Source of the DNA: Paenibacillus sp. LHD-117
GTDB lineage: Bacteria > Bacillota > Bacilli > Paenibacillales > Paenibacillaceae
Reading direction: 5' to 3'
DNA length: 64,000 bases
Assembly: GCF_030929555.1 (NCBI RefSeq)
Contig: NZ_JAVFVT010000016.1
Span: 1-64,000, forward strand
Part shown: positions 16,683 to 26,553 of the stretch, piece by piece
How the letters are laid out: each line of letters starts with the position of its first letter
Position numbering within the stretch: the first letter of the stretch is position 1
The notes under the pieces: generated by a model
Told to the model about the DNA's origin: nothing
Databases searched by the model: none
The model's input: the letters and a program-made list of their open reading frames with translations, nothing else
Program-made: the position numbers and the translations under genes

Positions 16683-19043
16683 ATGGGGATGTTGGTAAAT
16701 GCAAGCGAACAAGGGCGGGAGCCTATCTTAAGCGGACACCTCAGAATGGGAGGCGTCCACCCGAACGGCGAAGAGATCGGAGTGAACAGCTTATACTTGA
16801 CCCGAGGCGGGAAGCCTTGGTTGCCGGTTATGGGCGAATTCCACTTCTCCAGATCGAAGAGCCGCAGCTGGGAGGATGAGCTCCTCAAGATGAAAACCGG
16901 GGGCATCGGGATCGTCGCTACTTACGTGTTCTGGATCTATCACGAGGAGACCGAAGGCGTATTCGATTGGTCGGGGGATAAGGATTTAAGAAGGTTCATT
17001 CAATTATGCGGAAAAATTGGTCTAGATGTATTCGTTCGAATCGGGCCTTGGGCGCACGGCGAATGCCGCAACGGCGGCTTCCCGGATTGGCTGTACGGCA
17101 AGTGCGCCCTCCGGACGGACGACGAGGATTATTTGCATTACGCAAGGCTGTTGTACGGGCAAATTGCCGAGCAGCTTCGTGGACTCTCCTATCAAGATGG
17201 AGGTCCTGTCGTCGGCATCCAATTCGATAACGAATTGACAGAGAACGCCCCGCATCTATTAACGCTGAAGCAGCTCGCATCGGAAGTCGGAATAACGACT
17301 CCGCTCTATTCCGTCACGGGCTGGGGCGGTCCAGGCGGCGCCCATATTCCAAAGGATGAAGTGCTACCGTTATTCGGAGGGTATCCCGACCATCCTTGGG
17401 ACAAACATACGGAGAAGCTCCCGCCCGGCCCGCATTATTTCTTCCATTCCATACGCAACGATCCGGGGATCGGCAGCGACGTCATTGGAGCGGGAGAAGG
17501 AGCCGCAGGAGACCTGGCGAATATTGAACGATACCCGAACGGAACATGCGAGCTTGGGAGCGGAGTGCAGATGACGTACCATAGGCGACCGGAGATATCG
17601 GCCGACGACGTCGGCGCGATGGCTACGGTACGCATCGCGAACGGATGCAATCTGCTCGGCTATTACATGTACCACGGCGGCAGCCATCCTCGCGGAGAGC
17701 ATTCCACGATGCAGGAATCCGAACCCCATGGCAACCAGCTCCCCGTGTTCAGCTACGATTTTCAAGCGCCAATCGGGGAATTCGGGTTTACGAGAGAGTC
17801 GTATGCCCTGCTGAGGCGGCTCCACCTGTTTATCCGCGACTTCGGAGAAGAGCTTGCGCCTATGCGCACCTATTTTCCGGAGGAACGCCCCGCCACCTTA
17901 AAGGATGTCGAGACGGTCCGCGTCGCGGCAAGAGCAAAGGACGAAAGCGGCTATTTATTTTTTAATAACTATCAACGAATGACGGAGATGGTAAATAAGG
18001 ATGACATTCAAGTAAGTCTGAGGCTTCCTGGGGGAGAGTTGAACGTGCCGGATGAGGGCTTCACCTTGCAGAAGGACGCTTATTTCTTCTGGCCGTTCCG
18101 GATGGATATGGACGGCATCCAGCTGAAGTACGCGACGGCGCAGCCGTTATGCAAGCTCCTTCGCGGCGGCGAGACGACTTATGTGTTCTTCGAGGCGGGT
18201 GGCGTTGCGCCAAGCTTTGTATTTGAAGGCGATACGATAGCGTCGATAGAGGTACGTGGCGGACGGGTGGACCGGCGGGCGGGAACTATCGTATTGAACG
18301 ATCTGGAGCCAGGTCTAGCTTGCGATATTCACCTAGTATCGAACGACGGAACGGCGGTTCGCCTCATTCTACTAACGGAGGAACAATCGCGCCGCGCATG
18401 GAAAGGCACGGCTTTCGGGGAGGAACGATTGATTCTGTGCGAATCGAATATTCTCTTCGACGGCGGGGGGCTGCGTCTGTACGGATTTGAACCGAATCAA
18501 ACGGTGTTTTCGATCTATCCGGTCGTAGAGAAGCCGCTAACAAGCTGTCAGGTCCCAATAGCCGACCGGCAAGACGGCCTATTCCAGATCTTCGAGCCCC
18601 TAGTAGAGCGCATAAAGGACATTGAAGTCACATGCATCAACGCCCCGGGATATCCGTTAAGCGACGAACTGTTCCCTTTCCTCTTTGAAGAAACGGGCAA
18701 AGTCGGCGCATCTCCGGAATGGGAGATTAAGCTGGACGCTTCCATGCTGGACGAAGTCGATGATCTTGCGCTGACCATCGATTACATCGGGGATGTGGCG
18801 CAGCTGTATATCGCTGGGCGATGCGTCGCGGATCAATTTTATAACGGTCAGCCTTGGAAGGTTGGTCTAAAGCATTTCCGAGATGAACTCCGCAAAGGGC
18901 CGATCGTGCTGAAAATATCCCCGCTCAAGGAAGAGCGAAACATCTATATGGAAGACAGGCCAAGCGGTGATCAGCCTGCAAGAATTATAAGCCTCAAGGC
19001 GGAGGCGGAGTTCAGCTTGCGGATTACGGTTTTGTCGGTTTAG
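16683..19043 (+). CDS. GH35-family beta-galactosidase
   Basis: A 786-residue enzyme of the GH35 family, removing terminal beta-linked galactose. The signature region reads WLPVMGEFHFSRS, then VRIGPWAHGECRNGGFPDWL at about 119-138. The acid/base is Glu about 184 in GIQFDNELTEN, and the probable nucleophile is Glu about 290 in TCELGSG. C-terminal beta-sandwich domains fill the rest. ATG 16683 follows AAGGAG by 7 bases. There is no signal peptide, so it acts on imported sugar. A metallophosphoesterase gene follows 28 bases later on the same transcript. A 13-mer shared with the AraC promoter at 14877 lies upstream. Confidence 0.9.
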   Translation: MGMLVNASEQGREPILSGHLRMGGVHPNGEEIGVNSLYLTRGGKPWLPVMGEFHFSRSKSRSWEDELLKMKTGGIGIVATYVFWIYHEETEGVFDWSGDKDLRRFIQLCGKIGLDVFVRIGPWAHGECRNGGFPDWLYGKCALRTDDEDYLHYARLLYGQIAEQLRGLSYQDGGPVVGIQFDNELTENAPHLLTLKQLASEVGITTPLYSVTGWGGPGGAHIPKDEVLPLFGGYPDHPWDKHTEKLPPGPHYFFHSIRNDPGIGSDVIGAGEGAAGDLANIERYPNGTCELGSGVQMTYHRRPEISADDVGAMATVRIANGCNLLGYYMYHGGSHPRGEHSTMQESEPHGNQLPVFSYDFQAPIGEFGFTRESYALLRRLHLFIRDFGEELAPMRTYFPEERPATLKDVETVRVAARAKDESGYLFFNNYQRMTEMVNKDDIQVSLRLPGGELNVPDEGFTLQKDAYFFWPFRMDMDGIQLKYATAQPLCKLLRGGETTYVFFEAGGVAPSFVFEGDTIASIEVRGGRVDRRAGTIVLNDLEPGLACDIHLVSNDGTAVRLILLTEEQSRRAWKGTAFGEERLILCESNILFDGGGLRLYGFEPNQTVFSIYPVVEKPLTSCQVPIADRQDGLFQIFEPLVERIKDIEVTCINAPGYPLSDELFPFLFEETGKVGASPEWEIKLDASMLDEVDDLALTIDYIGDVAQLYIAGRCVADQFYNGQPWKVGLKHFRDELRKGPIVLKISPLKEERNIYMEDRPSGDQPARIISLKAEAEFSLRITVLSV

Positions 19044-19071
19044 AGACTACGATTTCTAGGAGGACGATCAG

Positions 19072-20082
19072 ATGCCAGCGAACGATTCCAATCATCAATT
19101 GCCGGATGCTTACCTGGCGCCGCTGCAAGAAGCTATAGCTAGAGCGAAGCAGGCGCAAGGGGAGGATACAGTCGATCTTATCTTCTATACCGATCCCCAT
19201 CATCGGCCGGGGGGCAAGCAGCTCCGGGCTGCCGCAGCGGTCAAGATAGCGGCGAGCGAGCTGTTGCCGTCTTGTATCGTGGTCGGAGGAGACATCGTCG
19301 ACAACGATGTCAAGGAAAGCGTCGTATTCGCCCAATCCGAATTTATGGAGGCGATTCAAGCGCCAGAATGCCCTTCGTTTCCGATTAAGGGCAATCACGA
19401 CGACAACTCCATTCATGATTTTCACAAGGACTTAAAAGGAGCGAATAACGTCATTTTCCCGGTCGAAGCGTACGCGGATATCTATAAGAGCTTGAATGGC
19501 ACGGTTGCTTTCGACAAAGGCAATGAAACCGGTCTGTATTACTATTACGATGTTCCGGACAAAAAAACGAGAATCGTTTTGCTCAATAGCGTCGATATCT
19601 TGTACAAAGTAAAAGCGGACGGCATGCTGCGGCAAAACGGGCAATGGGAATACGCATTCTCGGACAGACAGGTCGATTGGGTGGAGCATACGGTGTTCGA
19701 TTTCTCCGGCATGGAGGAGGGCGACAGCTGGAAGGTCGTCTTTTTCTCCCATCTCCCCATTATTCAACGCGGAGTTCGCGGATACGTCGACGGCGAAGTC
19801 GGCAACGGCGAGAAGCTGTGGAAAATTATGAAGCAAAACCGGAAGCATGTCGTCGCCTGCTTGTTCGGTCATGTCCATATCGACCAAGTGCTGTACAATG
19901 ACGGGATTCCGATGATTTCAACGCTTAATGCGGCTGGCTACCGGAATTATGACGAAAGCCCCGAGAGGACGCCCGATACCGCTTCAGAGACGGTATTCGA
20001 TATGATCAGCATCGATTACGCAAAAGGCGAATTGCGCGCAACCCGGTTCGGGGCAGGGGAAGACCGAGTTGTTAAGCTATAA
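19072..20082 (+). CDS. Calcineurin-like metallophosphoesterase (copy 2)
   Basis: A 336-residue paralogue of the protein at 10700, with the same blocks at similar positions: TDPHHR, GGDIVDN, KGNHDDN, FSHLPI and GHVHIDQ. Long runs outside the motifs are also shared, for example KGNETGLYYYYDVP against TGNESGLYYYYDIP and QNGQWEYAFS in both. There is no signal peptide. AGGAGG stands 9 bases before the ATG. It follows GH35 in an operon and ends at a strong terminator. Two copies, each tied to a glycosidase, point to a phosphate-bearing intermediate in this pathway, and the substrate is unknown. Confidence 0.85.
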   Translation: MPANDSNHQLPDAYLAPLQEAIARAKQAQGEDTVDLIFYTDPHHRPGGKQLRAAAAVKIAASELLPSCIVVGGDIVDNDVKESVVFAQSEFMEAIQAPECPSFPIKGNHDDNSIHDFHKDLKGANNVIFPVEAYADIYKSLNGTVAFDKGNETGLYYYYDVPDKKTRIVLLNSVDILYKVKADGMLRQNGQWEYAFSDRQVDWVEHTVFDFSGMEEGDSWKVVFFSHLPIIQRGVRGYVDGEVGNGEKLWKIMKQNRKHVVACLFGHVHIDQVLYNDGIPMISTLNAAGYRNYDESPERTPDTASETVFDMISIDYAKGELRATRFGAGEDRVVKL

Positions 20083-20095
20083 ACATTTAAAACAT

Positions 20096-20139
20096 GAAAT
20101 GGCGGTGCTCACATTATGATTCCGAGCATCGCCATTTTT
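20096..20139 (+). terminator. Terminator of the GH35 operon
   Basis: Long hairpin with arms AAATGGCGGTGCTC and GAGCATCGCCATTT followed by further T residues. The 230 bases between it and the next gene hold no gene I can support. Confidence 0.85.
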
Positions 20140-20367
20140 GAATGTAATCGATTGCCTATGACAGCCTCAATCGTTCAAGGAATCTGGATACAACAGCGAT
20201 CGGAAGAATATTTCTTACCACATTAGAATTTATAAAATTCCGAGCTCATCGGAAGAACAAATTCTTATTGGCGATAAAACCTACCTTTAAACGCGGTCGC
20301 TCATCTTCGAAAGGCCTCGATAGAGGTTTTCTCACGCAGGTTGTATGTTCAGTCATGCCCATTCTCG

Positions 20368-22542
20368 CTATTCCTGCAGAAGTTTGACGTGCTGAGTTGG
20401 CGTCGTTCCCGATACTTTCTTGAAATGGCGGATGAACGTGCCTGCGTTCGAGTAACCTACTCTCTCGGCGATCTCTTTCATGGCCAAATTCGGATGGGAC
20501 TCGATGAGCCGATGCGCCGCCTGAATCCGGATCAGGTGCATGTAGTAATTGAAGTTATGTCCGGAATGTTTCTTAAAGTAGGTGGACAAATACACATGCG
20601 TAATCCCGAACCGATCGGCGATCAGCGTAAGCGACAAATCCGGATTGGCATAATGGTTGTCGATGTATTGTTTGATTTGATCCATAAGAGGCGTATCGGC
20701 AAGGGCCGACCGCTTCGCGACGAACAGGTAGCCCGTACGGACTTGCTTGAACAAATACGGGAGATGGAACGTACGCGAGAAATCCGGCGGTGATTCCCAT
20801 ACCTCGTTCGCGCCGATCTTCTTGCTGTTCATGATGACGAGAAGCAGATCGTGCAAGTAGCGCATCATGTTCAGGAATTGCTCGAACGTCAGCTGATTGA
20901 ACGTCTTCTCCATCGTTTTGTCAAAAAACTGATTGATGGCATCCGAGTTGCCCTTTAACGCATAGTTGACCAGTTCCTGCTCCTTGTCGATGGACAAGTG
21001 GATAACCGAAGCCCGCTCGCCCCCCCAATCCTGATAGAGCACGACCCTCGTCATGCCGTCCAAGTCCGGGACATGTTTGAAGATCGCTTCCATTGATTCA
21101 CGCAGCGCTGTGCGGACATCCTCCAGACGTGTATGAAGGGAGCTTATTCCGCATAAGGCAAAGCCGGAATCATTCGATGGAGACATGTCGCTTAGAGTCC
21201 GGACAACTAGCGTTTCCATCTCGCCTAGGTCGACACAGCTGGCAATAAAGATGGTTTTGTCGTTGTAGCCATGCAAACCGATGCATGGTCCGGCGAGATT
21301 TAAGGCGGCTTCCAGTATGGGAGCATACTCCTGAGATGACTTGCCTTCGTTGTTCTCTTCAATGAAGGAGAGGACGACGTACGAGTCGAATTTGCCTTGC
21401 AGCATCTGCTTCACGCTTGGTTTCATCGCATAGTTTTTATCGGCAATTAAACGAAGCAGCGCGTTGTGCTCCATAATTTCGGATTGCTCGGTTATTTCGA
21501 GCTGCATGGACGCGGTGGCCGAGTTCAATACTTTGAACCTATCCGATATAATGGCGAATTCGTTGTTGGTAGCAAGCGGAGTCGTCCATTGATTGAATGT
21601 CCTAGCGAGATGGCGCAGCGGCCTGAACATCGACCAATTGACAAGCAAGAAGGCCATATTGGCGGCCAGAAACACGGCAAACAACCCGAACGTGTACCAA
21701 TTGGTCGTTTTCAGCTTCTCTTGCATCTGACTCTCCGGGAACAATACGGTATACGTAAAGAAATTGGCGTTTTTTACGATGGGAGAATATTTTTTCCCTT
21801 CAATAGCGACTGCGTTAGGTAAACTCCGGACATGATCCATTACAGATGAATCCAGCGCTGTGGTGCTTACAATCGGATGATTCGTTTTGTCACCCAGCAC
21901 GATGATGTTATCGAGAAGCTTGGTTTCATTGGAAAGAAAAGCTGCAAGCTGCTCTTTATCAATTTGAACAAAGATGTAGCCTTCGGGAAAGAGACGGTAC
22001 GTATATAAGATCATCTGGTTAAAGTTGAACAAATGCTCCATTTCTTCACTTTGAAGCAGGCAGCCGCGGCAGATCTCCTCTTTGTTTTTTTTTCCCAAGC
22101 TATCGTAGAACACACGGAGACTGCGGGTTCCGTCGCTGCTGACGACGAGATCCTGCTTAGGGAAGTAGGCGGAGATTTGTGCCCGGAACGGCAACCCCAG
22201 ATTCGTTTCCGTTAATTTTTTTTTGTAAGCCAGCAGCTCCGGATAATAGGAACGCGATTGCTTAGGGTTGATGGACAGAAACTTGGTATCCACGCTTACG
22301 CTGAAGTTGTATACGGCATCGCGAATCGCCTGCCATTCCTCCGCCATGTTTCTGGACAGCTGATTAAGAAATTCTTCATTCGTCTGCAGAACCTGGTTTT
22401 TTACGTTGCTTTTCAGATACGAATAGTTGAATGCGAGCAATCCGGAGAGCAAGACAATAAAAATGAGATTGACGATTAGAAGTTTGAATAGAACGCTGCT
22501 CCCGTGGAAGCGAGTTGCGACGCTGCGGAATAATCCGTTCAT
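20368..22542 (-). CDS. Membrane-bound AraC-family regulator of the importer
   Basis: A 724-residue sensor-regulator. It has a TM at about 20-40, an extracytoplasmic sensory region to about 280, a second TM near 283-303 (FGLFAVFLAANMAFLLV), a cytoplasmic linker domain, and a C-terminal AraC double HTH (LTLIADRFGITHVYLSTYFKK, then MKEIAERVGYSNAGTFIRHF) at about 640-715. This architecture is common in Paenibacillus beside Lpl-type sugar importers, where the protein senses sugar outside the cell and switches on the transporter. It diverges from the ABC permease gene. A cre-like site lies 60-75 bases upstream of its start. Confidence 0.9.
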   Translation of the reverse strand: MNGLFRSVATRFHGSSVLFKLLIVNLIFIVLLSGLLAFNYSYLKSNVKNQVLQTNEEFLNQLSRNMAEEWQAIRDAVYNFSVSVDTKFLSINPKQSRSYYPELLAYKKKLTETNLGLPFRAQISAYFPKQDLVVSSDGTRSLRVFYDSLGKKNKEEICRGCLLQSEEMEHLFNFNQMILYTYRLFPEGYIFVQIDKEQLAAFLSNETKLLDNIIVLGDKTNHPIVSTTALDSSVMDHVRSLPNAVAIEGKKYSPIVKNANFFTYTVLFPESQMQEKLKTTNWYTFGLFAVFLAANMAFLLVNWSMFRPLRHLARTFNQWTTPLATNNEFAIISDRFKVLNSATASMQLEITEQSEIMEHNALLRLIADKNYAMKPSVKQMLQGKFDSYVVLSFIEENNEGKSSQEYAPILEAALNLAGPCIGLHGYNDKTIFIASCVDLGEMETLVVRTLSDMSPSNDSGFALCGISSLHTRLEDVRTALRESMEAIFKHVPDLDGMTRVVLYQDWGGERASVIHLSIDKEQELVNYALKGNSDAINQFFDKTMEKTFNQLTFEQFLNMMRYLHDLLLVIMNSKKIGANEVWESPPDFSRTFHLPYLFKQVRTGYLFVAKRSALADTPLMDQIKQYIDNHYANPDLSLTLIADRFGITHVYLSTYFKKHSGHNFNYYMHLIRIQAAHRLIESHPNLAMKEIAERVGYSNAGTFIRHFKKVSGTTPTQHVKLLQE

Positions 22543-22601
22543 GTTGGCGAACCCCCCTTAAGGTACATTTTGACGGACTGTTCTCTCTCTATCATTAATT
22601 T

Positions 22602-22615
22602 TGTAACCGTTTGCA
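22602..22615. promoter_or_regulatory. CcpA cre-like site
   Basis: TGTAACCGTTTGCA matches the cre consensus TGWAANCGNTNWCA at all but one fixed position. It lies in the roughly 400-bp region between the divergent AraC and permease genes. An octamer TTTGCAAA overlaps it (22609-22616) and recurs at 22920-22927, just before the permease. The rest of the gap is AT-rich, with no gene I can support. Confidence 0.5.
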
Positions 22616-22946
22616 AAATTCTTGCCGCTCTCATTCGCCGTTCCCATCATTATAGATGAATTTCATTGGGCTGTCTCGGGATGTTTAAATTTTGAAAGGT
22701 GCATTAATTATTGGAAAACGCAGGTACTTGTCCGCTGCCGCGGCTTTCGATCCTTCATATTAATCGCTAAATTCAGCTCACTTAAATTAATCGGAACGAT
22801 ATGAATTGTTGACGATTGCCGAGAAACGAGAATGTCCATTATGCTGAGGTCACCGAGCGGAACATGGCTTGGCAGGTCGGTACGGCGAATAAAGAAAAGG
22901 CTTACATTTCATTAACGCGTTTGCAAAGCGTACAGGAGGGGTGAAT

Positions 22947-23873
22947 TTGCAGAGTCAAACATTAAAGAACAAAGAGAGTTTTCTGCGAAGATGCGTGAAG
23001 CAGCGATATTTAATTATGATGGTGCTGCCGGGTCTCCTGCTCATTCTGGTATTTAAGTATATCCCGATGTATGGAGTGACGATCGCCTTCAAGAGCTATG
23101 ACGCATCGCTCGGCTTCTTAAGAAGTCCGTGGATCGGCATACAGCATTTCCAAGCGTTTTTCGATAGCCCGATGAGCTGGAGAATTATTAAAAACTCGCT
23201 GCTGCTTGCTTTTTATTCCTTATTATTCGGTTTCCCGGCGCCGATTATATTCGCCTTGTTGCTCAACGAATTGCGCCAAAAGTTTTTTAAGCGAGTGGTA
23301 CAGACGATCACTTATTTTCCACATTTTCTTTCCGCGGTCATCGTGATTGGATTCGTTCATGAATTTTCTTCCGTGGATGGCATCATTAATAAAGTGATGG
23401 GCTGGTTCGGAGCCGAACCAAAGGCGCTGCTGTACTTATCGGAGGCTTTCCGTCCGCTGTATATCGGTTCAGGCATATGGCAAGAGCTTGGGTACGGAGC
23501 CATTATTTATTTGGCGGCTTTGACCGGTATCGATCCTGCTCAGTATGAGGCTGCGGTTATCGACGGGGCGAACCGCTGGCAGAGGCTGAAGTACGTGACG
23601 TGGCCGGCGATTATTCCAGCGACATCGGTCATGTTGATTCTGAAGCTGGGTTCGATCTTAAGCACGGATTTTCAGAAGGTGCTGCTCATGTACAATCCGA
23701 AAATTTACGATACGGCAGATGTCATCGAAACCTACGTCTATCGGGTAGGCGTGCAAGGCGGGCAATTCGAATATGGCGCAGCGGTCGGGCTTATGCTGTC
23801 TGTGATCAGCTTCGTCTTGATCGTGCTCGCCAATTCCTTCTCGAAGAGAGTATCCGAAAACAGCTTATGGTAA
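22947..23873 (+). CDS. ABC sugar importer permease, LplB type
   Basis: About 308 residues with six TMs. It carries the inner-membrane EAA motif (YEAAVIDGANRWQRLKYVTWPAI near 195-217), the contact with the ATPase. LplB-type permeases import oligosaccharides, often complex ones. GTG 22941 abuts AGGAGGGG, so the in-frame TTG at 22947, 6 bases past it, is the better start. It is followed by the second permease and the binding protein. No ATPase gene is in the window, so a shared MsmX-type ATPase is expected. Confidence 0.88.
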   Translation: MQSQTLKNKESFLRRCVKQRYLIMMVLPGLLLILVFKYIPMYGVTIAFKSYDASLGFLRSPWIGIQHFQAFFDSPMSWRIIKNSLLLAFYSLLFGFPAPIIFALLLNELRQKFFKRVVQTITYFPHFLSAVIVIGFVHEFSSVDGIINKVMGWFGAEPKALLYLSEAFRPLYIGSGIWQELGYGAIIYLAALTGIDPAQYEAAVIDGANRWQRLKYVTWPAIIPATSVMLILKLGSILSTDFQKVLLMYNPKIYDTADVIETYVYRVGVQGGQFEYGAAVGLMLSVISFVLIVLANSFSKRVSENSLW

Positions 23874-23887
23874 GGAAGTGATCGCAG

Positions 23888-24775
23888 GTGAAAGTCTATA
23901 ATGAAGGTTTCTGGTCGAAGGCTTTCGATATTTTCAACTACACGTTTATGGCTGCGCTCTGCATCATTATGTTATACCCGCTTCTGAATACGTTTTCAGT
24001 ATCCATAAGTGATGCGGATTTGATTTCACAAGGGAAGATTACCTGGTATCCGCAAGGCTTCGACTTTCACAGTTATCAGTACATTTTTCAGGATAACAAC
24101 ATACTGAACGCTTATAAAAACACAATCGTTTATTTGGCGATAGGCACTTTTCTCCAATTATTGCTGACGTCCATGTTCGCTTATCCGCTATCTATTAGCG
24201 AATTTATATTCCGCAAGCCGCTGGCCATCATGGTCATTATTACAATGGTATTTAGCGGGGGATTAATCCCAACCTTTCTTTTAATGAGAGATTTGCACTT
24301 ATTCAACACGATGTGGGCGATCGTGCTTCCGCTGGCGATGAGCGCATTCAATATTATCATCTTCCGGACGTTCTTTCAGGACATTCCGAAGGAATTGAGA
24401 GAATCCGCTTATCTGGACGGAGCGAACGATATTACGATTCTGTTCCGCATCTACTTGCCTTTGTCCAAGCCGCTTCTGGCTACGTTCGCTTTGTTCGGCG
24501 CCGTCATGTTCTGGAACATGTGGTTCGAACCGATGATTTATTTCAACGATGAGAAATACCAGCCTATTCAATTGATTTTACGCAGGATGACGATCGAGTT
24601 GACGGACGATACAAGAACTGGTAACGTGCAGCGCTTCCTTGACACCTTTAATTTGAATCCGAAAAACATCCGAATGGCAGCGGTCATCGTCACGATTTTA
24701 CCGATTCTGTTCGTCTATCCGATGCTGCAAAAACATTTTGTGTCCGGCATGATGATCGGATCGGTGAAAGGTTAA
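23888..24775 (+). CDS. ABC sugar importer permease, YtcP type
   Basis: A 295-residue partner of the LplB-type permease, with six TMs. Its EAA loop reads ELRESAYLDGANDITILFRIYLP near 165-187, and the C-terminus FVSGMMIGSVKG is typical of the family. It starts at GTG 23888 with AAGGAAGTG upstream and lies 14 bases after the first permease, so the two are co-transcribed. Confidence 0.88.
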   Translation: MKVYNEGFWSKAFDIFNYTFMAALCIIMLYPLLNTFSVSISDADLISQGKITWYPQGFDFHSYQYIFQDNNILNAYKNTIVYLAIGTFLQLLLTSMFAYPLSISEFIFRKPLAIMVIITMVFSGGLIPTFLLMRDLHLFNTMWAIVLPLAMSAFNIIIFRTFFQDIPKELRESAYLDGANDITILFRIYLPLSKPLLATFALFGAVMFWNMWFEPMIYFNDEKYQPIQLILRRMTIELTDDTRTGNVQRFLDTFNLNPKNIRMAAVIVTILPILFVYPMLQKHFVSGMMIGSVKG

Positions 24776-24838
24776 TAGCGGTTGGTCTATATTAATCATA
24801 GATAGATTGACAACAAATTGATCATGGAGGGGTTTATA

Positions 24839-26464
24839 TTGAAGAAAAGGGCTTTTCTAACGCTAAGTCTTCTGCTTGTCGCAATGCTGGTATTTTCCGC
24901 TTGCAGCAAGGATGGAGGCAACAAAGAGAACGTAGAAAAACCGAACAATTCCGGAACGGAGCAGTCGGCTGCTCCGGAGGAAGAAACGATCAAGATTAAA
25001 GCTTATATGTCGAGCTTCGGATCCGATCCAAAAAATACCGAGCTCTATAAACTTTGGAAGGAGAAGATGGAAGCGCATATCGGTAAGAAGCTGGATATCG
25101 AATGGATCTATGTAAACAGCGACGATTATTCGGAGAAGATCAAGCTGACGCTGGCAAGCGGCGATACGCCGGATATTATGTCCGGGGTGAAGGATGCCGA
25201 GGTTATGTTCCAATTCGGTAACCAAGGCTCTCTGCTGGACATCGCGCCGTATTTGGACGAATACGCTCCAAATTATAAGAAGTTTTTGGAATCAACCAAG
25301 TTTTCGGATAAAAGCATGTACACGCCGGAAGGCAAAATGTTCTTCTTCGGCGATGGCTTCAATAATGATACCGGGTTAGCGGGCTCTGCTTATCCTGCTC
25401 TGTACCGCTTTGATGTTTTTGAGAAGAACAATATCAAAATTCCGGAAAACTGGGACGAGTTTTACGATGCAGCCAAAAAGCTGAAAGAAATATATCCAGA
25501 CTCTTATCCGGTCACCGCACAGGAATGGCCTAAGTTCTGGGATGCGACATCCCTCTCGAACCATACGAACAGCGATATTTATTGGAATGGCGAGAAATAC
25601 GTATACGGGCCGACAGAGGATTCCTATAAAGAAGGATTGATGTTTATCCGCAAATTGTTCGACGAGAAGCTTCTTGATCCCGAATTCCTGAGCCAGTCGC
25701 AGGACCAGCTTCAAGCGAAAGTAACGACGGGCAAATCGTTTATGATTCCGCTTGCTTGGGCCGGCTGGTGGGAGAAATATTCCGTTCCGGATCAAGGCAT
25801 CGAATGGGGCGCAGCGGTTAACCCGAAAAACGCAAAATATGGCGACCAATGGGTTCTCGGACCGGCGCTTCTGGGCCAAACGATTTATCCGAACTACGGC
25901 GTCATGATTTCCAAGAAAACGAAATATCCTGAGCTGATCGTGAAGATGCTCGACTATCAATATTCACCGGAAATGATCGATTTGATGCATTGGGGCGTAG
26001 AAGGCAAAACCTATCAAGTTGTAGACGGTAAAAAAGAATTTATTAATAAAAACGGTGACTGGCAAGAGACAAAAGATTTTGCTGGAGACGGCGTAACGCG
26101 TCAAGGCTTTGTATACGCACCGCAAAACTACTCGACGGACTACATTAAATACAAAAATGTGAAGTTCTTTGCGAATGGCAATATCGAGGAAATGCGTCCA
26201 CAAGAGGGAATGGGCAAATTTGCGAACCCGGATACTGCCATTGCGCCATACGAACAATCGCCTGTCATTCGTCTGAGCAAAGAAGAAGAGGCTAACAAAG
26301 CTCAAATTATGACTGCGGTGAAAACGTATCTAGATGAAAATATCTTTAAATTCCTGCTCGGAGAAAGAGATTTCAGCGAGTGGGATGCCTTCAAGAAAGA
26401 GCTGTCGGATATCGGCGATTATCAATCGATCGTAGATATGATGAACGCTCAGGTATCGAAATAA
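24839..26464 (+). CDS. Sugar-binding lipoprotein of the ABC importer
   Basis: A 541-residue extracellular solute-binding protein (family 1, LplA-like). It begins at TTG 24839, 6 bases after GGAGGGG, giving LKKRAFLTLS, a hydrophobic core and the lipobox VFSAC with the lipidated Cys at about 22. A charged linker rich in Asn and Glu follows, then the binding domain. An ATG at 24818 lies ahead of the ribosome site and is rejected. It captures the oligosaccharide outside the membrane for the two permeases. A strong hairpin follows it, which would raise its transcript level over the genes downstream. Confidence 0.9.
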   Translation: MKKRAFLTLSLLLVAMLVFSACSKDGGNKENVEKPNNSGTEQSAAPEEETIKIKAYMSSFGSDPKNTELYKLWKEKMEAHIGKKLDIEWIYVNSDDYSEKIKLTLASGDTPDIMSGVKDAEVMFQFGNQGSLLDIAPYLDEYAPNYKKFLESTKFSDKSMYTPEGKMFFFGDGFNNDTGLAGSAYPALYRFDVFEKNNIKIPENWDEFYDAAKKLKEIYPDSYPVTAQEWPKFWDATSLSNHTNSDIYWNGEKYVYGPTEDSYKEGLMFIRKLFDEKLLDPEFLSQSQDQLQAKVTTGKSFMIPLAWAGWWEKYSVPDQGIEWGAAVNPKNAKYGDQWVLGPALLGQTIYPNYGVMISKKTKYPELIVKMLDYQYSPEMIDLMHWGVEGKTYQVVDGKKEFINKNGDWQETKDFAGDGVTRQGFVYAPQNYSTDYIKYKNVKFFANGNIEEMRPQEGMGKFANPDTAIAPYEQSPVIRLSKEEEANKAQIMTAVKTYLDENIFKFLLGERDFSEWDAFKKELSDIGDYQSIVDMMNAQVSK

Positions 26465-26469
26465 ATATG

Positions 26470-26512
26470 GAGCCTGACAGCGTGCCTAGAATGGACGCTG
26501 TCAGGCTTCTCT
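26470..26512 (+). terminator. Terminator or attenuator after the binding protein
   Basis: Perfect 13-bp arms AGCCTGACAGCGT / ACGCTGTCAGGCT (26470-26482 and 26495-26507), then TCTCTATT. It separates importer from glycosidase genes but may be leaky. Confidence 0.8.
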
Positions 26513-26553
26513 ATTAATCGAACGAATCCATAACGAACAAGGGAGAGAATACG

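Noticed and set aside
22622-22804. 60-codon frame in the importer control region
   Set aside because: It lies in AT-rich promoter DNA with no ribosome site and no coding signal.
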